DNA from: an uncultured Dialister sp.
GTDB taxonomy: Bacteria > Bacillota > Negativicutes > Veillonellales > Dialisteraceae
DNA: 64,000 nucleotides
Assembly: GCA_900543165.1 (NCBI GenBank)
Contig: UQQQ01000003.1
Span: 6,806 to 70,805, forward strand
Direction: 5' to 3'
Each line of letters opens with the position of its first letter. Position 1 is the stretch's first letter. Positions 1-11,724 of the stretch are shown here, one piece after another. The position numbers and the translations under genes are program-made. Below the pieces are notes generated by a model. It was not told the DNA's origin and did no database searches. It saw only the letters and a list, made by a program, of their open reading frames with translations.

Positions 1-1
1 C

Positions 2-2392
2 ATCGACCGCCAGACAGAAGCATCGCTCCAGGGGAAGGTCACTTCTACGAAAGACGTCTCCGTCACCGCCAAGAACACCGGCGCGATCTACGCCATGTCC
101 GCAGCCGGCGGTGTCACCATGGATAGCACCGAGGCGAACGGCGCAGGCAGTACCGGTCTGAAAGCACAGGAAGGTGAGGACAGCCAGAGCACCTCTTCGA
201 TCGGCGAACTGGCAGAAAAACTGCTGAACGCAGGCAAGTCGGACAAAGATAAGAAAGAGATCCAGAAAAGCGACTCCGCACTGGACACCATCGCAGGAAA
301 AGATGCGTCCATGGGTGAGAACGTCGGCACCGCAAAGGGCGGCTTTGCCACGGCGGCGAATGTCTCCGTGAATCGTATCACCGATACGGCGAAGGCGTAT
401 ACGAAAGGAAATATGGTCACTGCCGATGCGCTCGCCATCCGTTCCGGCAATGACAGTAAGATCACGACAGGCGCGGGTGCGATCGCCCTCGGCCTCTCGC
501 AGAACAGCAGTGCCATCGCAGGGAGCTTCATGTACAACGCCATCACGGACAAGAATGAAGCCTATGCCGAAGATGCAGTGCTGACGCTCCAAGGCAGCGA
601 GAAGGAAGACGCTTCCCTCACTGTCGAAGCGGACAACGCGGCGAAGATCACAAATATCGCAGCGAGCGGCAGTGGTGCGGCAAAGGGCAGCGCCATCGCG
701 GGCCAGATCAGTCTGAACTGGGTGGATAATGAAACCGACGCCCATGTGAAGGGCGGCCGTCTCACTGCGGATGAAGCGGCGACCATCGCGGCCAAAGACC
801 GCGGCACCATCGACTCCTACACGGGCGCGGTGGCGATTTCCGCTGGCAATAATGGAGCGGCGGTGGGGGCGTCCATCGCAGCAAACCTCATCGAAGGGGA
901 AACCACCTCTTCGCTCGAAGATACCACAGTGAACAGCGGCGGCGCCCTCTCCGTCACCGCGGATGAGACCAGCCAGATCCAGTCCATCGTGGCGGCCTTC
1001 TCGGCGAGCGGGAACTGGATCCACACGAAGACGGATGCCCATATTTCCAATGACAATACCATGAAGACAGGGGCGCTCTCCGTCCTGGCGAAGAATGGAA
1101 GCAATGCGACACTCGGCGTCGGCAGTGCGGCTGTCGGAGGAAACTCCGCCGGCGCATCCATCGGCGTTATGGTGAACCAGTCGGAAGTCGCAGCTACGCT
1201 TACCGGCGATAAAGATAAGAATCATACCATCACCGCGGACGGCATCACTGTACAGGCGGATAATGCGTACAATGGCGCGGCTTCGGATACAGATGATAAG
1301 ACTGCTAGGACCGTCGCTGTCGGCTTCGCTGGCGGCACCTCGCAGTTCGCGGGCTCCGGCTCTGTCACGGTGAATGTCATCGACCAGAAGACCGATGCGA
1401 CTATCGGCAAGGGCAAGTACGATGCAGGGCGAAAGGCGGCTCAGGTAGGTGCGACAAGCACCGCGAAGCTCTTCGGCCTCGCGGGCGGCGCGTCCCTCTC
1501 CGCGGGAAGCGGTATTGGCGCAGCTGTCGACGTCCAGACCTACAACGGTCACACCTATGCAGGCATCGCCGACGGTGCGTCCCTGAAAAATGCGTCCTCC
1601 GTCACCGTGAATGCGGACTCGAAAGAACACCTGACCTCTGTCGCAGCGCCCCTCGCCGGCGGAGCCGGTACTTTCGCAGGGGCAGGGGCAGCTGGCGCAC
1701 ACTCCGTCTCGACCGATACGAAAGCGTATTTGGGCCAGAGTGAAGTGACGGAGGCCGGTGATGTCTCTGCCACCGCCAAGGATGAAACGGAACTGAAAAC
1801 CGTCGCAGGCAGTGGTGCTGCCAGCGGAAATACCGGTGTCGGTCTCACCGCAGCGGTCGAAGTGGTGAACAAAAAAGCTAGTGCGATCGTGGGTGACGAT
1901 GTGAAAGTGACAGGCAGCAGCCTCACCGTGAAAGCAGAAAACACCAGCAGCAGCGTGACCAGTGCTGCCGGTCTCGGTGCCGGCGGTACGGCAGGTCTTG
2001 CCGGAGCGGCATCGGAAACCTTCATGAAGCAGGAAACCGATGCACATGTCGGCAAGAATGCGAAAGTTACCGTCAAGAAGGGCGCGGAGATTCTTGCCGA
2101 TTCGAAGTTTACGCAGGGCGCGGCGGCGGGCAGCGTCGGTGCGGCGGGAACGGTCGGCATGGGGCTCACGAATTCCACGGTTTCCTTCACGGGAGACACC
2201 GCCGCTTATGCGGATGAGAACGCGGTTATCGATGGCGGGGAAAAAGTCAATATTTCCGCAACCCAGCTGACGAAGGTAGACTATGGCACGGTCGCGGGCG
2301 CGGTGGGCGGCACGGCGTCTCTCTCCGGCACCGTGGGTGTCAATGCGCTGAAGACGACCACGAAAGCCTATGCAGCAGCCAGCTCTCGGCGA
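2..2392 (+). CDS. Adhesin segment 1 (5' partial): glycine/alanine-rich tandem repeats
   Basis: The reading frame is open from base 2, so any ATG here is internal. Units of roughly 50-60 residues recur, each with a TDAHV/TKAYL-type strand, a short LSV-A strand and a Gly/Ala/Ser-rich stretch. This periodicity is typical of beta-helical fibrous adhesins. The frame degenerates into Arg-rich sequence after about 2380, while adhesin-like sequence (KTANAEGIAVTAS) continues in the next frame; one missing base (or two extra) between 2370 and 2395 would explain it. Confidence 0.7.
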
Positions 2393-3553
2393 AGACAGCA
2401 AACGCAGAAGGGATCGCGGTCACGGCCAGCGATGAGACAACGCTCAAAGGTGACAATGGCGGCGTGTCCATCGGCATTTCCGGTGGAAGCGCGGGTGCAG
2501 CCATCGGCGTGACGAATATTTCCAAAGATACAGAAGCCTTCCTGGGCGGAAGAGCCGCTATTGATACCGCGGGGAAGACGAAGATTTCCGCGAAGAATCA
2601 GGAAAGCTTCGTGAATGTCACCGTGCAGGCTGCCGGCGGGCTCTATGCCGGCCTTGCGGGCGCAGTGAATGTGACGAATCTCTCCGCTGTCACCAAGGCG
2701 TACACGGGAGATGACGTTTCTTTCAATCAGGCAGATAAAAAAGGCAGCGATGTCACGGTCGAGGCGAAGCACAATATTGACAAGATGACGAGCGCGGTCG
2801 CAGGCGCGGCGGTCGGTGCAGGAGCACTGGGGGCGGCGGTAGATATCGGTACGATTCGCACGCAGACGAATGCGTTCCTGGGGGAAAATAACAAGCTCCA
2901 CACGGATGGCGCGCTGGTGATCGATGCGGCGGATCACATGGAAGGCATTTCCACGAATGCCATCGCGGCAGCCGTGGGTGGATTCGGTGTCGCAGGCAGC
3001 GTCTCGGTGTACAACTTCTGCAGTATCATGAGTGACAGCGATATTGCCATGCTCTCGGGCAAGACCAGCAAGGATGGCGGCGAAAGCTCCATGGACGACT
3101 GGGTGAATGGCGAAATCAACAAGTCCCAGACGGGCAATGCCATGGGTGTGTACCAGACAGATGCGCTTACGGATGTGAAAAATAAACTGGAAACGAAATT
3201 CCAAAGCGAGACGCCGGATATGGGTGAGAAAGGGACGCTCGCCCAGATCGGGAACGGCAGCACTGTCACGGCAGACAACGTCCGGATCAAGGCGGATGAT
3301 AAGCTCTCCGTCTCGAACCTCATGGGCAATGTCAGCGCAGGCGGCAGCGCGGCGGGCATCTCGGTCAATGTCGTCCGCACGGATACCTTGACGCAGGCGA
3401 AGACGGGAGAGAACTCTTCTATCCGGTCGGTGGGAGATGTCCAGATTTCTGCGGGCTCTGACCATCAGATGAAAAGTGACATCGTCGGCGCGTCCCTCTC
3501 CGGCGGTATCTCCGCTCAGGGGACGGAAGAGACCTGGATGGACAAGAGCATAG
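2393..3553 (+). CDS. Adhesin segment 2: repeat region in a shifted frame
   Basis: Continues the same repeat type (TKAYTGDD, GGSAAGISVNVV) in the frame that starts at bases 1 mod 3. A GTG at 2464 could be called as a start, but it lies inside a repeat and has no ribosome binding site, so I treat this as a continuation, not a gene. The adhesin-like sequence stops making sense after about 3541, where the frame moves again; one extra base there (or two missing) restores it. Confidence 0.65.
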
Positions 3554-5644
3554 AGCATCGTCCGCGCGCTGGCGGGGACGGGATCGTCCATCACGTCCGG
3601 CGGACAGACGGCTATTACCTCGAGCAATGTACGAAGCCTCGATGCGAAGCTCACGGGCGCATCGGTTGCGCTGTCGGACGCTCTGAATGGCGCGGTTATC
3701 ACGGCAGATGTCAGCGGCTCTTCGGAAGCAGGCACGGGGAATGGTGCGTCCATCGACGCAGAGGAAGAGGCGAAGATCGAGGCGGAAGCGGATACGAAGC
3801 TCTCCGCGAAAGCACTCGGTGCGGCACTTGGCACCTATGCCGGAACCGGCACGGGCGTGGCGTTTTCTTCGGAGGTGGCAGCGAAGGCAGATGTAGGAAA
3901 TCAGACCGCCATTCATGGGAAGAACACTTCCATCACAGCGAAGAATACCCCTACCCTGGAGGCGCGGGCGGTTTCTGCCGGCCTTGGCATCGCAGGCGTC
4001 GGTAGCACCGTATCTGAAGCGCATTCGAAGGACAAGGCACTGGTTCGTGTCGGCGGTGGGGCGAAGCTCTCGGCGGATGAAGCGCTCAGGATCCGGGCAC
4101 TCATGGAAAAACCGGCGGACGCAAAGGATTACAATGCGTACGCGCAGGCCATCGCTGGCGCGGGTGGTGTCGTTTCCGGTGCGGTCGGTCTGGCTTTTGT
4201 CGATATGGCGCAGGAAACGAAAGTTTCCATCGAGGCTTCTTCCGCGATGATAGCGAAGAAGGCCACTATCGTAGCGGAGCATAGCGATACAGAAAATGTC
4301 GAAATGGACTCTGTCAGCGCGGGTGGTGTCAGCGGTACGGGCGGCGAGACGAAAGTCAAGGTTGTCTCGGATGCAGGTGTCAGTGTAGGACAGGGCAGCA
4401 CCATCACGACAGCGGAAGAGGCGGCTATCCGCGCAGAAAATGTCACCGAAAAGGCATGGCGGGATGGTAGCAGCAAGAAGAACGTCAGCAGCATCGGTGC
4501 AGCGCTTGCGAGCGGGAATGGCGTCGTGAATGAGACATCCATCACGCACGTGACGACGGTCGATCTGGATGCGGTCACCATTAAGGCGAATGCGTCTGAC
4601 CTCACCGTGGAAGAAAAGGCAGCAGGAAAGACGCTCTACGATAAGAATGCCATCGCGATCGATGCGGCGAGCCGCGTGATTTCCAAAGACAGAAGCACGC
4701 TTTCCACGGGCGCAGCCGTCGGCGCGGCGCATGTGAAGAATACAAATAGCGTCGCCGCGACGACCACGGTGCATGTCAGAGAAGGCAGCCAGCTTCTGGC
4801 GGGCGAGACAGAGAAAGCAAAAGAGAAGGACAAGACCGCGTCTTACACAGGGGCAGCCCAGAGCCCGTACAGCAGCGCGTATAAAGGCGGATCCATCGCG
4901 GTCGGCACGAGAAATGATGCCGAGCTTGACAGTGATACGCTGGTCGATGTCTACGGCGCGGCGGGCTATGCCGGTTCGAAGAACCGGGTCACTTACACGG
5001 GTCTGTCGAACACATCGTTTGCTGGCAGCGCGGAAACGGCGAAGGGCGATATTTCCGCCATGGCTGGACGCGACAGCCGGGGCGAGACAGGCACCATCCG
5101 TGCCAGTGCGCACAGCGACATCCTGAATGCGACGGCAATCCCGATTTCCATCAAGAAGGATCCTGTCGCGAAGATTGACAGCCGTGCATCGCTTACCGTG
5201 GATGCGGCGGCGAATATGCGAAGCGACCGCGATATCCACATGAAAGCGAAAGCGGGCAGCCTCACGGCGCTCGGTTCGGGCGAAGTGAAGGACTGGGTTA
5301 ACAAAGTGGCGGATGCGCTCGGGGCAGACGGCAGCTCCATCGGTCGCAAGGAAATCTCCTCGTCGGCAGATGTCACTATGGACGGCAAGGCCGAGACGGG
5401 CATTCATAGAAACAAGTCCATCACAATCGGCGGACAGGACAAGCAGGGCAGCTGGGAGACGACGGTCAAGAGTGATGGCGATATTTCCTATATCTATGGT
5501 GGTGGCACTACCATCGTAGGGAAGGAGCTCTCCGAGCGCCTCGCCGCCCTTCGCGAGAAGCTCGCTGACTTCGGCGCGGATGATTCCACCAAAGCTGCGT
5601 ATGAGGCAGAGATTCAGTTCCTTGAAGAAAAAATGGCTGCGTAG
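3554..5644 (+). CDS. Adhesin segment 3: ends at an in-frame amber codon
   Basis: From about 3554 the adhesin sequence resumes (SIVRALAGTGSSI and onwards) in the same frame as segment 1. Repeats continue to about 5500, then the sequence becomes charged and helical (LSERLAALREKLADFG), the start of a coiled-coil insert. Translation would end at the TAG at 5642-5644. The frame beyond that codon stays open and carries on the coiled coil, so the TAG looks like a point mutation or base-call error and not a natural end. Confidence 0.65.
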   Translation, partial: SIVRALAGTGSSITSGGQTAITSSNVRSLDAKLTGASVALSDALNGAVITADVSGSSEAGTGNGASIDAEEEAKIEAEADTKLSAKALGAALGTYAGTGTGVAFSSEVAAKADVGNQTAIHGKNTSITAKNTPTLEARAVSAGLGIAGVGSTVSEAHSKDKALVRVGGGAKLSADEALRIRALMEKPADAKDYNAYAQAIAGAGGVVSGAVGLAFVDMAQETKVSIEASSAMIAKKATIVAEHSDTENVEMDSVSAGGVSGTGGETKVKVVSDAGVSVGQGSTITTAEEAAIRAENVTEKAWRDGSSKKNVSSIGAALASGNGVVNETSITHVTTVDLDAVTIKANASDLTVEEKAAGKTLYDKNAIAIDAASRVISKDRSTLSTGAAVGAAHVKNTNSVAATTTVHVREGSQLLAGETEKAKEKDKTASYTGAAQSPYSSAYKGGSIAVGTRNDAELDSDTLVDVYGAAGYAGSKNRVTYTGLSNTSFAGSAETAKGDISAMAGRDSRGETGTIRASAHSDILNATAIPISIKKDPVAKIDSRASLTVDAAANMRSDRDIHMKAKAGSLTALGSGEVKDWVNKVADALGADGSSIGRKEISSSADVTMDGKAETGIHRNKSITIGGQDKQGSWETTVKSDGDISYIYGGGTTIVGKELSERLAALREKLADFGADDSTKAAYEAEIQFLEEKMAA

Positions 5645-6616
5645 GGGCTGGGATATTTCGAGACCGATGACAAAGAAAATAAGCGATTCATCGAGCTCCC
5701 CTCGTCGGATACGTCAGAACTCAAGGATGCGAAGAAAGTCCTTGAAAATGCAAAGAGCCAGGACCAGAAGATCACTGACAGCTGTCAGGCAGATCAGAAG
5801 AAGCTGGATCAGCAGAAGACGGAGCTCACCGCGTTTGGCACCGAGCATACGAATTATCTCGGATTGCAGTCGTTGGCAGATGCGAAAAAGACAGAAGCCG
5901 ATACCGCGAAGACCATTATGGAACAGACTGGCAATGCGAAAGATATAGCGGAAGGGAATAAGAACAATGCGTATGCGACGCTCGAGCAGAAGGCGGGAAG
6001 TCAAACTGTAGAGACATACATTCAGACCCATCCTTCGGATGAGAGTGTCAAGTATTACAAAGAATGCAGCAAAGCATACGAGACGGTTGCCCAAACGTAC
6101 AACACCGCGGCGTCTGCGTACCGTGCGGCTGAGGAAGCAGCGACTAACAGTCAGAAGGCAGCCGATGCCAGCGCGAAGACGTACAGCGATGCGGTCACGA
6201 AGTACAATGGAGACTACAGTGATACGATCGATACGGACGTGACGAAGTATGATAGTACGGCCATCGATGCCAAAGGCGAAGTGATCGACCAGAAGAAACA
6301 GGCTTCTATCGACTGGCAGAAGCAGGTCGCGGGGAATCAGGAGCTTCTCGCAAACCAGATTTCTGCCACGGAGAAATTCTACTCGAATGGCGGCACGGAT
6401 GCGAATGGCGTCTTCACGAAGGACGGCGCGTCTGTCATCACGGTCGATGGCAATGGCAATCCGGTTCCAGAAGGCACAGAGGGATCGTACTATCTTCTTC
6501 ACAAAAATGTCTACCAGCAGATGACGCACAATATGAAGATCGATGACATTACGGCGCAGCTTGGTGACATCCTCTTTGAAGGGGACAATGTCTCTGGCAG
6601 CGGTACACTCCACGTG
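5645..6616 (+). CDS. Adhesin segment 4: Lys/Glu/Gln/Ala-rich coiled-coil insert
   Basis: Same frame as segment 3, after the amber codon. Residues are rich in Ala, Lys, Gln and Glu with heptad-like spacing (DAKKVLENAKSQDQK, AEEAATNSQKAADASAKTY), unlike the beta-rich repeats on either side. It probably forms a stalk or spacer of about 300 residues within the fibre. At the end the beta-type sequence returns (SGSGTLHVGG) and runs into the G7 tract, where the frame changes. Confidence 0.65.
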
Positions 6617-9600
6617 GGGGGGCGATGCGTCGGTTTCCATCACGAATGCGTCTCCGAATACGCTGACGGTCGGCGATATCCAGGTCGTCGGGCGCGGCGG
6701 CATCGATGGCTCCGGGCAGGGCGGCACGATTTTCTATAATGACGTCGAGCTCAAGGGAGATATGAAGGCAGCGATCAAAAAGGGAAATAAGGACAAGAGC
6801 ATGAATGTCGGTTTTGCTGTCACGACGCGTCAGGATACAGCGGTGCCCTCCATCACGGTGAAGAATACCTTCCAGCCATCGGACTACAAGGATGGCGATA
6901 TGCCGCACTACGCAGCTTCGACCACGACGCTTGCGGGCTACATTTACAATCCGCGCGGCGCTGTCACCGTGGAGAGCAAGAATGGTGATGTCTACAATGA
7001 CGGTACTATCTACGCAGGCACGGTCGACATGAAGGTGGAGAATGGCGACTTCATCCAGTCCCTCTCGGACAGGAAGAACAGCATTTTCCATGTCGGCGGC
7101 GCGCCACTCGATGATACGGGCAAGCAGAACAGCCAGCTTGGCACCGGCAGCACCGGCATCCTTGCGAATGGCAACATCTTCATTTCTGCTCGCTATGTGA
7201 ATATTAATTCCAAGATCCAGAGCGGTATCGCAGACTGGGATCTGACGATTCCGAAGAATTGCAGGTTCTACTATGAGGATGTCAACGGAAATAAGACATA
7301 TGTCCAGTCGAAGAGTGAAGTACCGGCAGGCCGCACCGTTCGCGTCGAAGGCGCAACGGGACGAGCGGCAGAGAAGCTCTCCTATGATTTTGAAACTGAT
7401 CGCTTCGTCGTAGATGATATCGAAGTCCACGGCGGCAAAGTCTCCATCGTCGGCACTATCATCAATACGACGAATGACAAGTTGAAAGCGCGTATCGAAG
7501 CACTTGACGGTTACGGGCAGATTTCCATTCAGAATGACAGCGGCAAGGACATCGAGCTCAAGACGCTCTCCACGGGTGAAGGAACCGAGGGGCGGATCGA
7601 AATCACTGACCTCGACCGCGCAAATGGAAAGATTGCCCGCAAGACCACCTACACCCGGGATGGCGGCAAGATCCATATGAGTGTACAGAACTATCAGAAT
7701 GGTGCGCCTTCCGGCAACGCGCAGGATACGGTACTGACCGCGGGGACGGATGGCACCTATACGCCGGTTGCAGGCTCCTACTACACACTCCAGACCGGGA
7801 CGGATAGGTGCTATACCACGACTTACGAACTGCACAAGACCAAAGTCGACTGGTGGGGTATCGAGAATAAGACACCGACCGGCCAGGAGGTGCTGGACCA
7901 GGGTGGCACTATCACAGACTACCAGCAAGGGTACACCCGCACGCTGAATGGTGGTGCCATCATCACGACGACGAATGATCTCAATGGCGGACCGACCGGC
8001 GAGGCGTATAAGACATCGGAGAAGACCATCAATAACAAGACCGAGTCGACCTTTACGCAGAAATCGAAACGCCTCTGGTACACGGTGGGAGTGGCGAAGA
8101 AATTTGACTACAAGCTGGTGGAAAAGAAATATGATACCACCATTCACCAGTATTCGCAGAAGGCGGACTACGACATCGGCATCGGCTTCATCGGCGATGA
8201 AACTGGTGGCAAGTTCAATGTCAATGGCGGCACGGGAAACGTCATCGTGAATGGGACGATTTCCAATGGCCTTGGTGAAGCGACGCTTTCAGCGGGCGGT
8301 ATCCAGCAGGGCGCACGCGGTTACATCGATACGAATACGCTCACTATGACGGCGACGACGGGCAGCGCTGGCACGCGGGATGCGGCCATCAAGACGAATG
8401 CTATGACCGTCAGCGGCAGCGCGGCGAAAGACTTCGGTGTCAAGGTCGTGAACCATGGTGTCACCGCGGGCAGCATCACCGCAGGTGCGGCTGCGATCCA
8501 GGCCGAGGGCGACATCTCGCAGCAGGCCGGGACGAAAGTCCACGCGGGTCGCGTCGAGCTCGTTTCCGGCGGCGCTATCCAGGGCGCAAATGGCAGCTTC
8601 CTCATCGAAGCAGGTCAGAGCGAGGGCAAAGACTATGGGCTCAAAGCCAGCGCGGAAGGACATATTTCCATCGAAAATACCAGCGGCGACCTGTACCTTG
8701 ACAGTGTCATTTCCAAGGAAGGCGATGTCAGCCTGAAGACGAATGGTTCCTTCATCGACAACAACTACACCGATCTCAATGACGAGGATGCTACGGCAAA
8801 GCTCCTCGGCTGGGTGAATGCGGCGGTCCTCGAAGGCAGTGAGGCGACCGTCACCAAACAGAAGAGTTGCCTCATCGCCAAAGTCGAAGGCAAGTATAAT
8901 GAGTTCCAGTCCTTGCGGACGCACATCAATGCAGACGGCAAGTACAGTCTCGATGATGTGACCCGCCGGCAGCTTGAGGCAGATGGACAGGATGTGAAGA
9001 CCTACATCAAAGGACAGCAGGCGCGCTATGAGATGCTCCTTGCAGAAGGCGTCGGCAGCTGGACCGCCGAAAAAGTGAAGCGCTACACCGATGGCATCCA
9101 GCAGTCGAGCGAGAGCATCTACGGGAATGCCGCACTGAGCAAAGACGATCTCTCGAAAGATGACTTCCTCACGAAAGATGAAAAGGCAGAAGTCCTCGTC
9201 GGCTCTGCGAAGTCGGCGAAGGATCTCCTCATCACCTTCGCACCGGGCAGCATCAAGGAAGGTATCACAGATACGAATACCACGCTGAAAGGCACACCGC
9301 ACGTCTCCGGCAAGGCTGTCACCCTGACTGCGGGCGAGGCGCAGGGGAGTATCGGACAGAAGAAGGATGGCATGACCATCGACCTCTCTGACATGACGAG
9401 GCTTACCCGTGAGCAGCTTCTGGCTCTCTCCGCTGCAGAGCGCGGGGATTTCACCGTAGTAAATGGAAATACCGTCAAGGTGTCTTCCATCCGCGCGATT
9501 GATGCGGAAGCGAAAGGCAAGCTCCAAGCGACCGCAGACAAGGGCGCGATTTATCTCGTTACCGAAGGCAGCATAGCGGGGGACAGCACTTTCAAGGCGG

Positions 9601-11675
9601 GCGATGAAATCCGCCTCAAAGCGGCAGACAATGTCGCCGGCGTCACGTTGACATCGGATAAGCAGATCATTTTCGAATCCGGCGAAGGCGCGATCCATGA
9701 GGCGAAGCTGGCAGGGAAGGGCGTCCTCACTGCGAGAGCGAAAGTCGGTGTTTCCCTCAAGAAGAGCGACGGCGACCTCGTCATCAATACCATCTACGCA
9801 TCCGAAGGAGACGTCCGTCTCGATGTGGGCGGAAACAGCCTCCTCGCCGAAGACGGACACGATACGAGCGGCGACGAAACCGGCACCACATATACGAACG
9901 TCGAAGGGAAGAATATTACCATCACAAACGCCAAGAATATCAAAGGCGCAAGCGGTGGGGCGTCCCTCGGCATGAAAGTGACCGGCACAAAAGCCAAAGA
10001 CGGCAGCGAAACGCCGGGCGTCATCACGGCACATGCCAAGGGCGACGCCGACATCACCCTCTTCGGAAAAGCGGCATCGGAGGCGATCGATATCGATGCC
10101 GAAGACCTCACGCTCACCAGCCGCGGAGACATCTCGGATGGCAGCTATAAGGCAAGCAAAGCCCTCCGCGTCCATACCGCGCAGAATAACACCATTTCCG
10201 GCGGCAACTTTAGCGGCGGAACCGCAGACATCACCAATGCGGGCAAGATGAGTGGCGGCGTGTACACCGCAGAGGGTGACCTCACCTACACGGGCAGCGA
10301 AAATGCGTCCCTTTCGGGCAGCGATTTCACTTCGAAAGAAGGAAACGTGAAGGTCACCGCCAAGGGACAGCTCGCTCTCAAGAAGCTGGGCGCAAAGGAG
10401 AGCGCGACCGTCGAGGCCGATCACGATGTCACGCTCACCGAAGCAGAAGCGGGTATGCTTGCTATCTCGTCCGGCGGCAGTGTAAACGCAGGCATGCTCA
10501 CGGCTACGACAGGCGATGCGAAAGTCACCGCGAAGACGGATGTGAAGATCGGCACTCTGAAGGCAGAAGCCGGCAACGCGACGATCGAAGCGACCGCAGG
10601 CAAACTTGGTGTGACGACGCTGCATGCAAAGGAACACGCAGCGCTGACAAGCGGCGGTGCGATGACGCTGGAAAGTGCAAGTGCGGATACCCTGACCGCG
10701 AACGCAGGCACGACGCTCGATGCGACGAAGATTCATACAACGGGCGATGCGGGTCTTGCAAGCGGCAGTGATATGGTTCTTCATGAGGCAAAGGCAAGCG
10801 GCAAGCTCACTGCGGACGCAGGCGGCAGCATTTCTGTGAAGGGGACGGATGCGAAGATTTCCGGAAGCGCCATCGAGATGACGGCGAAGAAAGACATCCG
10901 CATCACGGATCGTTCGCCGGTCGGCAAGCTGGACGGTGTGGATACGAGCACGCCGGCAGGGTCGACCACCGGCAGCGGCGCGGCAGGCAGTCTTGTCACG
11001 GGCGAGGCGAAGCCGCATGATTTCGATGCGAGTGGAAAGGGCAGCGCGCTGCTCTCGTCTGCGGGCGGAAAGGTCACACTCTCTGCGAAGAAGGTGGAAA
11101 TCGACACGCTGGCAAATGGCGAAGGCGATGCGGCGGATCTCACGATCTCTGCGGACAACATCGGTATCGATGATCTCGCAGGCGTCGGCGCGCAGCATGT
11201 CACCATCAACGGCGCAGATGGCCAGAGCCAGGCGCACTACGCAGGCATTCACTCCACGTCTGCGGGTGGTACTCTTGTGAAGGATAGCAGGGTCGAGCAC
11301 CTGCATCTCACAGGCAGGGAACCTCTCGGCCTCACGAATACCGCGATCGGCGGGGACAGTTTCCTTGCGACGGACAAGATCCGCGTGACGATCGAGAAGA
11401 ATCTGGACAGCAGCCAGGCGGAACATTTCGGAAATCTTTCACTTGGTGGCTATGATATTGCGACCGACCATGTCATGACGAGCGTCAAGGACGGCCTCAC
11501 CGTGAACGGCGAGCGCTTCCCGATGACGGCGGAAGGCGTCATGAATGCGAGCCTCTATGAGGACCGAACGCTTGGCCGTGATGGACGGGAGAAGGAAGAA
11601 GAAACGGAGAAGGAGAGTTCGTCTCTTGCCTTCGGCGTACCGAATGACAAGGAAGCATATGAAGTCGTGAAATAG
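6617..11675 (+). CDS. Adhesin segment 5: C-terminal beta-repeat region and tail
   Basis: An open frame reaches back to an ATG at 6543, but adhesin-like sequence begins only at the G tract (GGDASVSITNASPNTL). About 1685 residues follow. They include beta-helix-like stretches and a helical, charged island near 8780-9250, then many short repeats of the type xGDAKVTAKTDVKIGTL. The last ~30 residues are acidic and end FGVPNDKEAYEVVK, with no membrane anchor, LPXTG motif or barrel. A strong terminator follows 16 bases after the stop, so this is the true 3' end of the gene. Confidence 0.75.
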
Positions 11676-11690
11676 GAGTTTGGCATTTAA

Positions 11691-11724
11691 AAACGAGCCT
11701 CTCATTTCGAGAGGCTCGTTTTTG
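11691..11724 (+). terminator. Intrinsic terminator of the adhesin gene
   Basis: Perfect stem ACGAGCCTCTC/GAGAGGCTCGT with an ATTTC loop, followed by a T run, 16 bases after the adhesin stop codon. Confidence 0.9.

Larger units (their letters stand above)
1..11675 (+). pseudogene. Giant LktA/filamentous-haemagglutinin-like adhesin, 3' part, reading frame interrupted
   Basis: About 3890 codons of one repetitive Gly/Ala/Ser/Thr-rich surface protein are spread over five open segments. The frame is already open at base 2, so the true start lies outside the window. The frame moves near 2370-2395, near 3541-3556 and at the G7 run 6616-6622, and an amber codon sits at 5642-5644. Homologous-looking sequence continues directly across each break. 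The composition and repeated beta-helix-like units fit the LktA-family filamentous adhesins of fusobacteria and Negativicutes, which are large secreted or surface proteins; two-partner secretion is inferred only. No autotransporter barrel is seen at the C-terminus. It may be a decaying gene, a phase-variable gene caught off, or an intact gene with assembly indels; the sequence alone cannot decide. Confidence 0.75.

Noticed and set aside
2368..5407. Two long minus-strand open frames opposite the adhesin
   Set aside because: Same antisense effect of the repetitive GC-rich gene; no start signals.
5642..5644. Amber codon as recoded (read-through) codon, together with the one at 38742
   Set aside because: Many genes in the window end with TAG as a normal stop (e.g. 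aroC, aroK, bioW), and no pyrrolysine-type context or downstream structure is seen.
8289..11426. 1045-codon minus-strand open frame opposite the adhesin
   Set aside because: Composition (Arg, Cys, His) is that of an antisense shadow; it recurs opposite other adhesin segments and matches no family.
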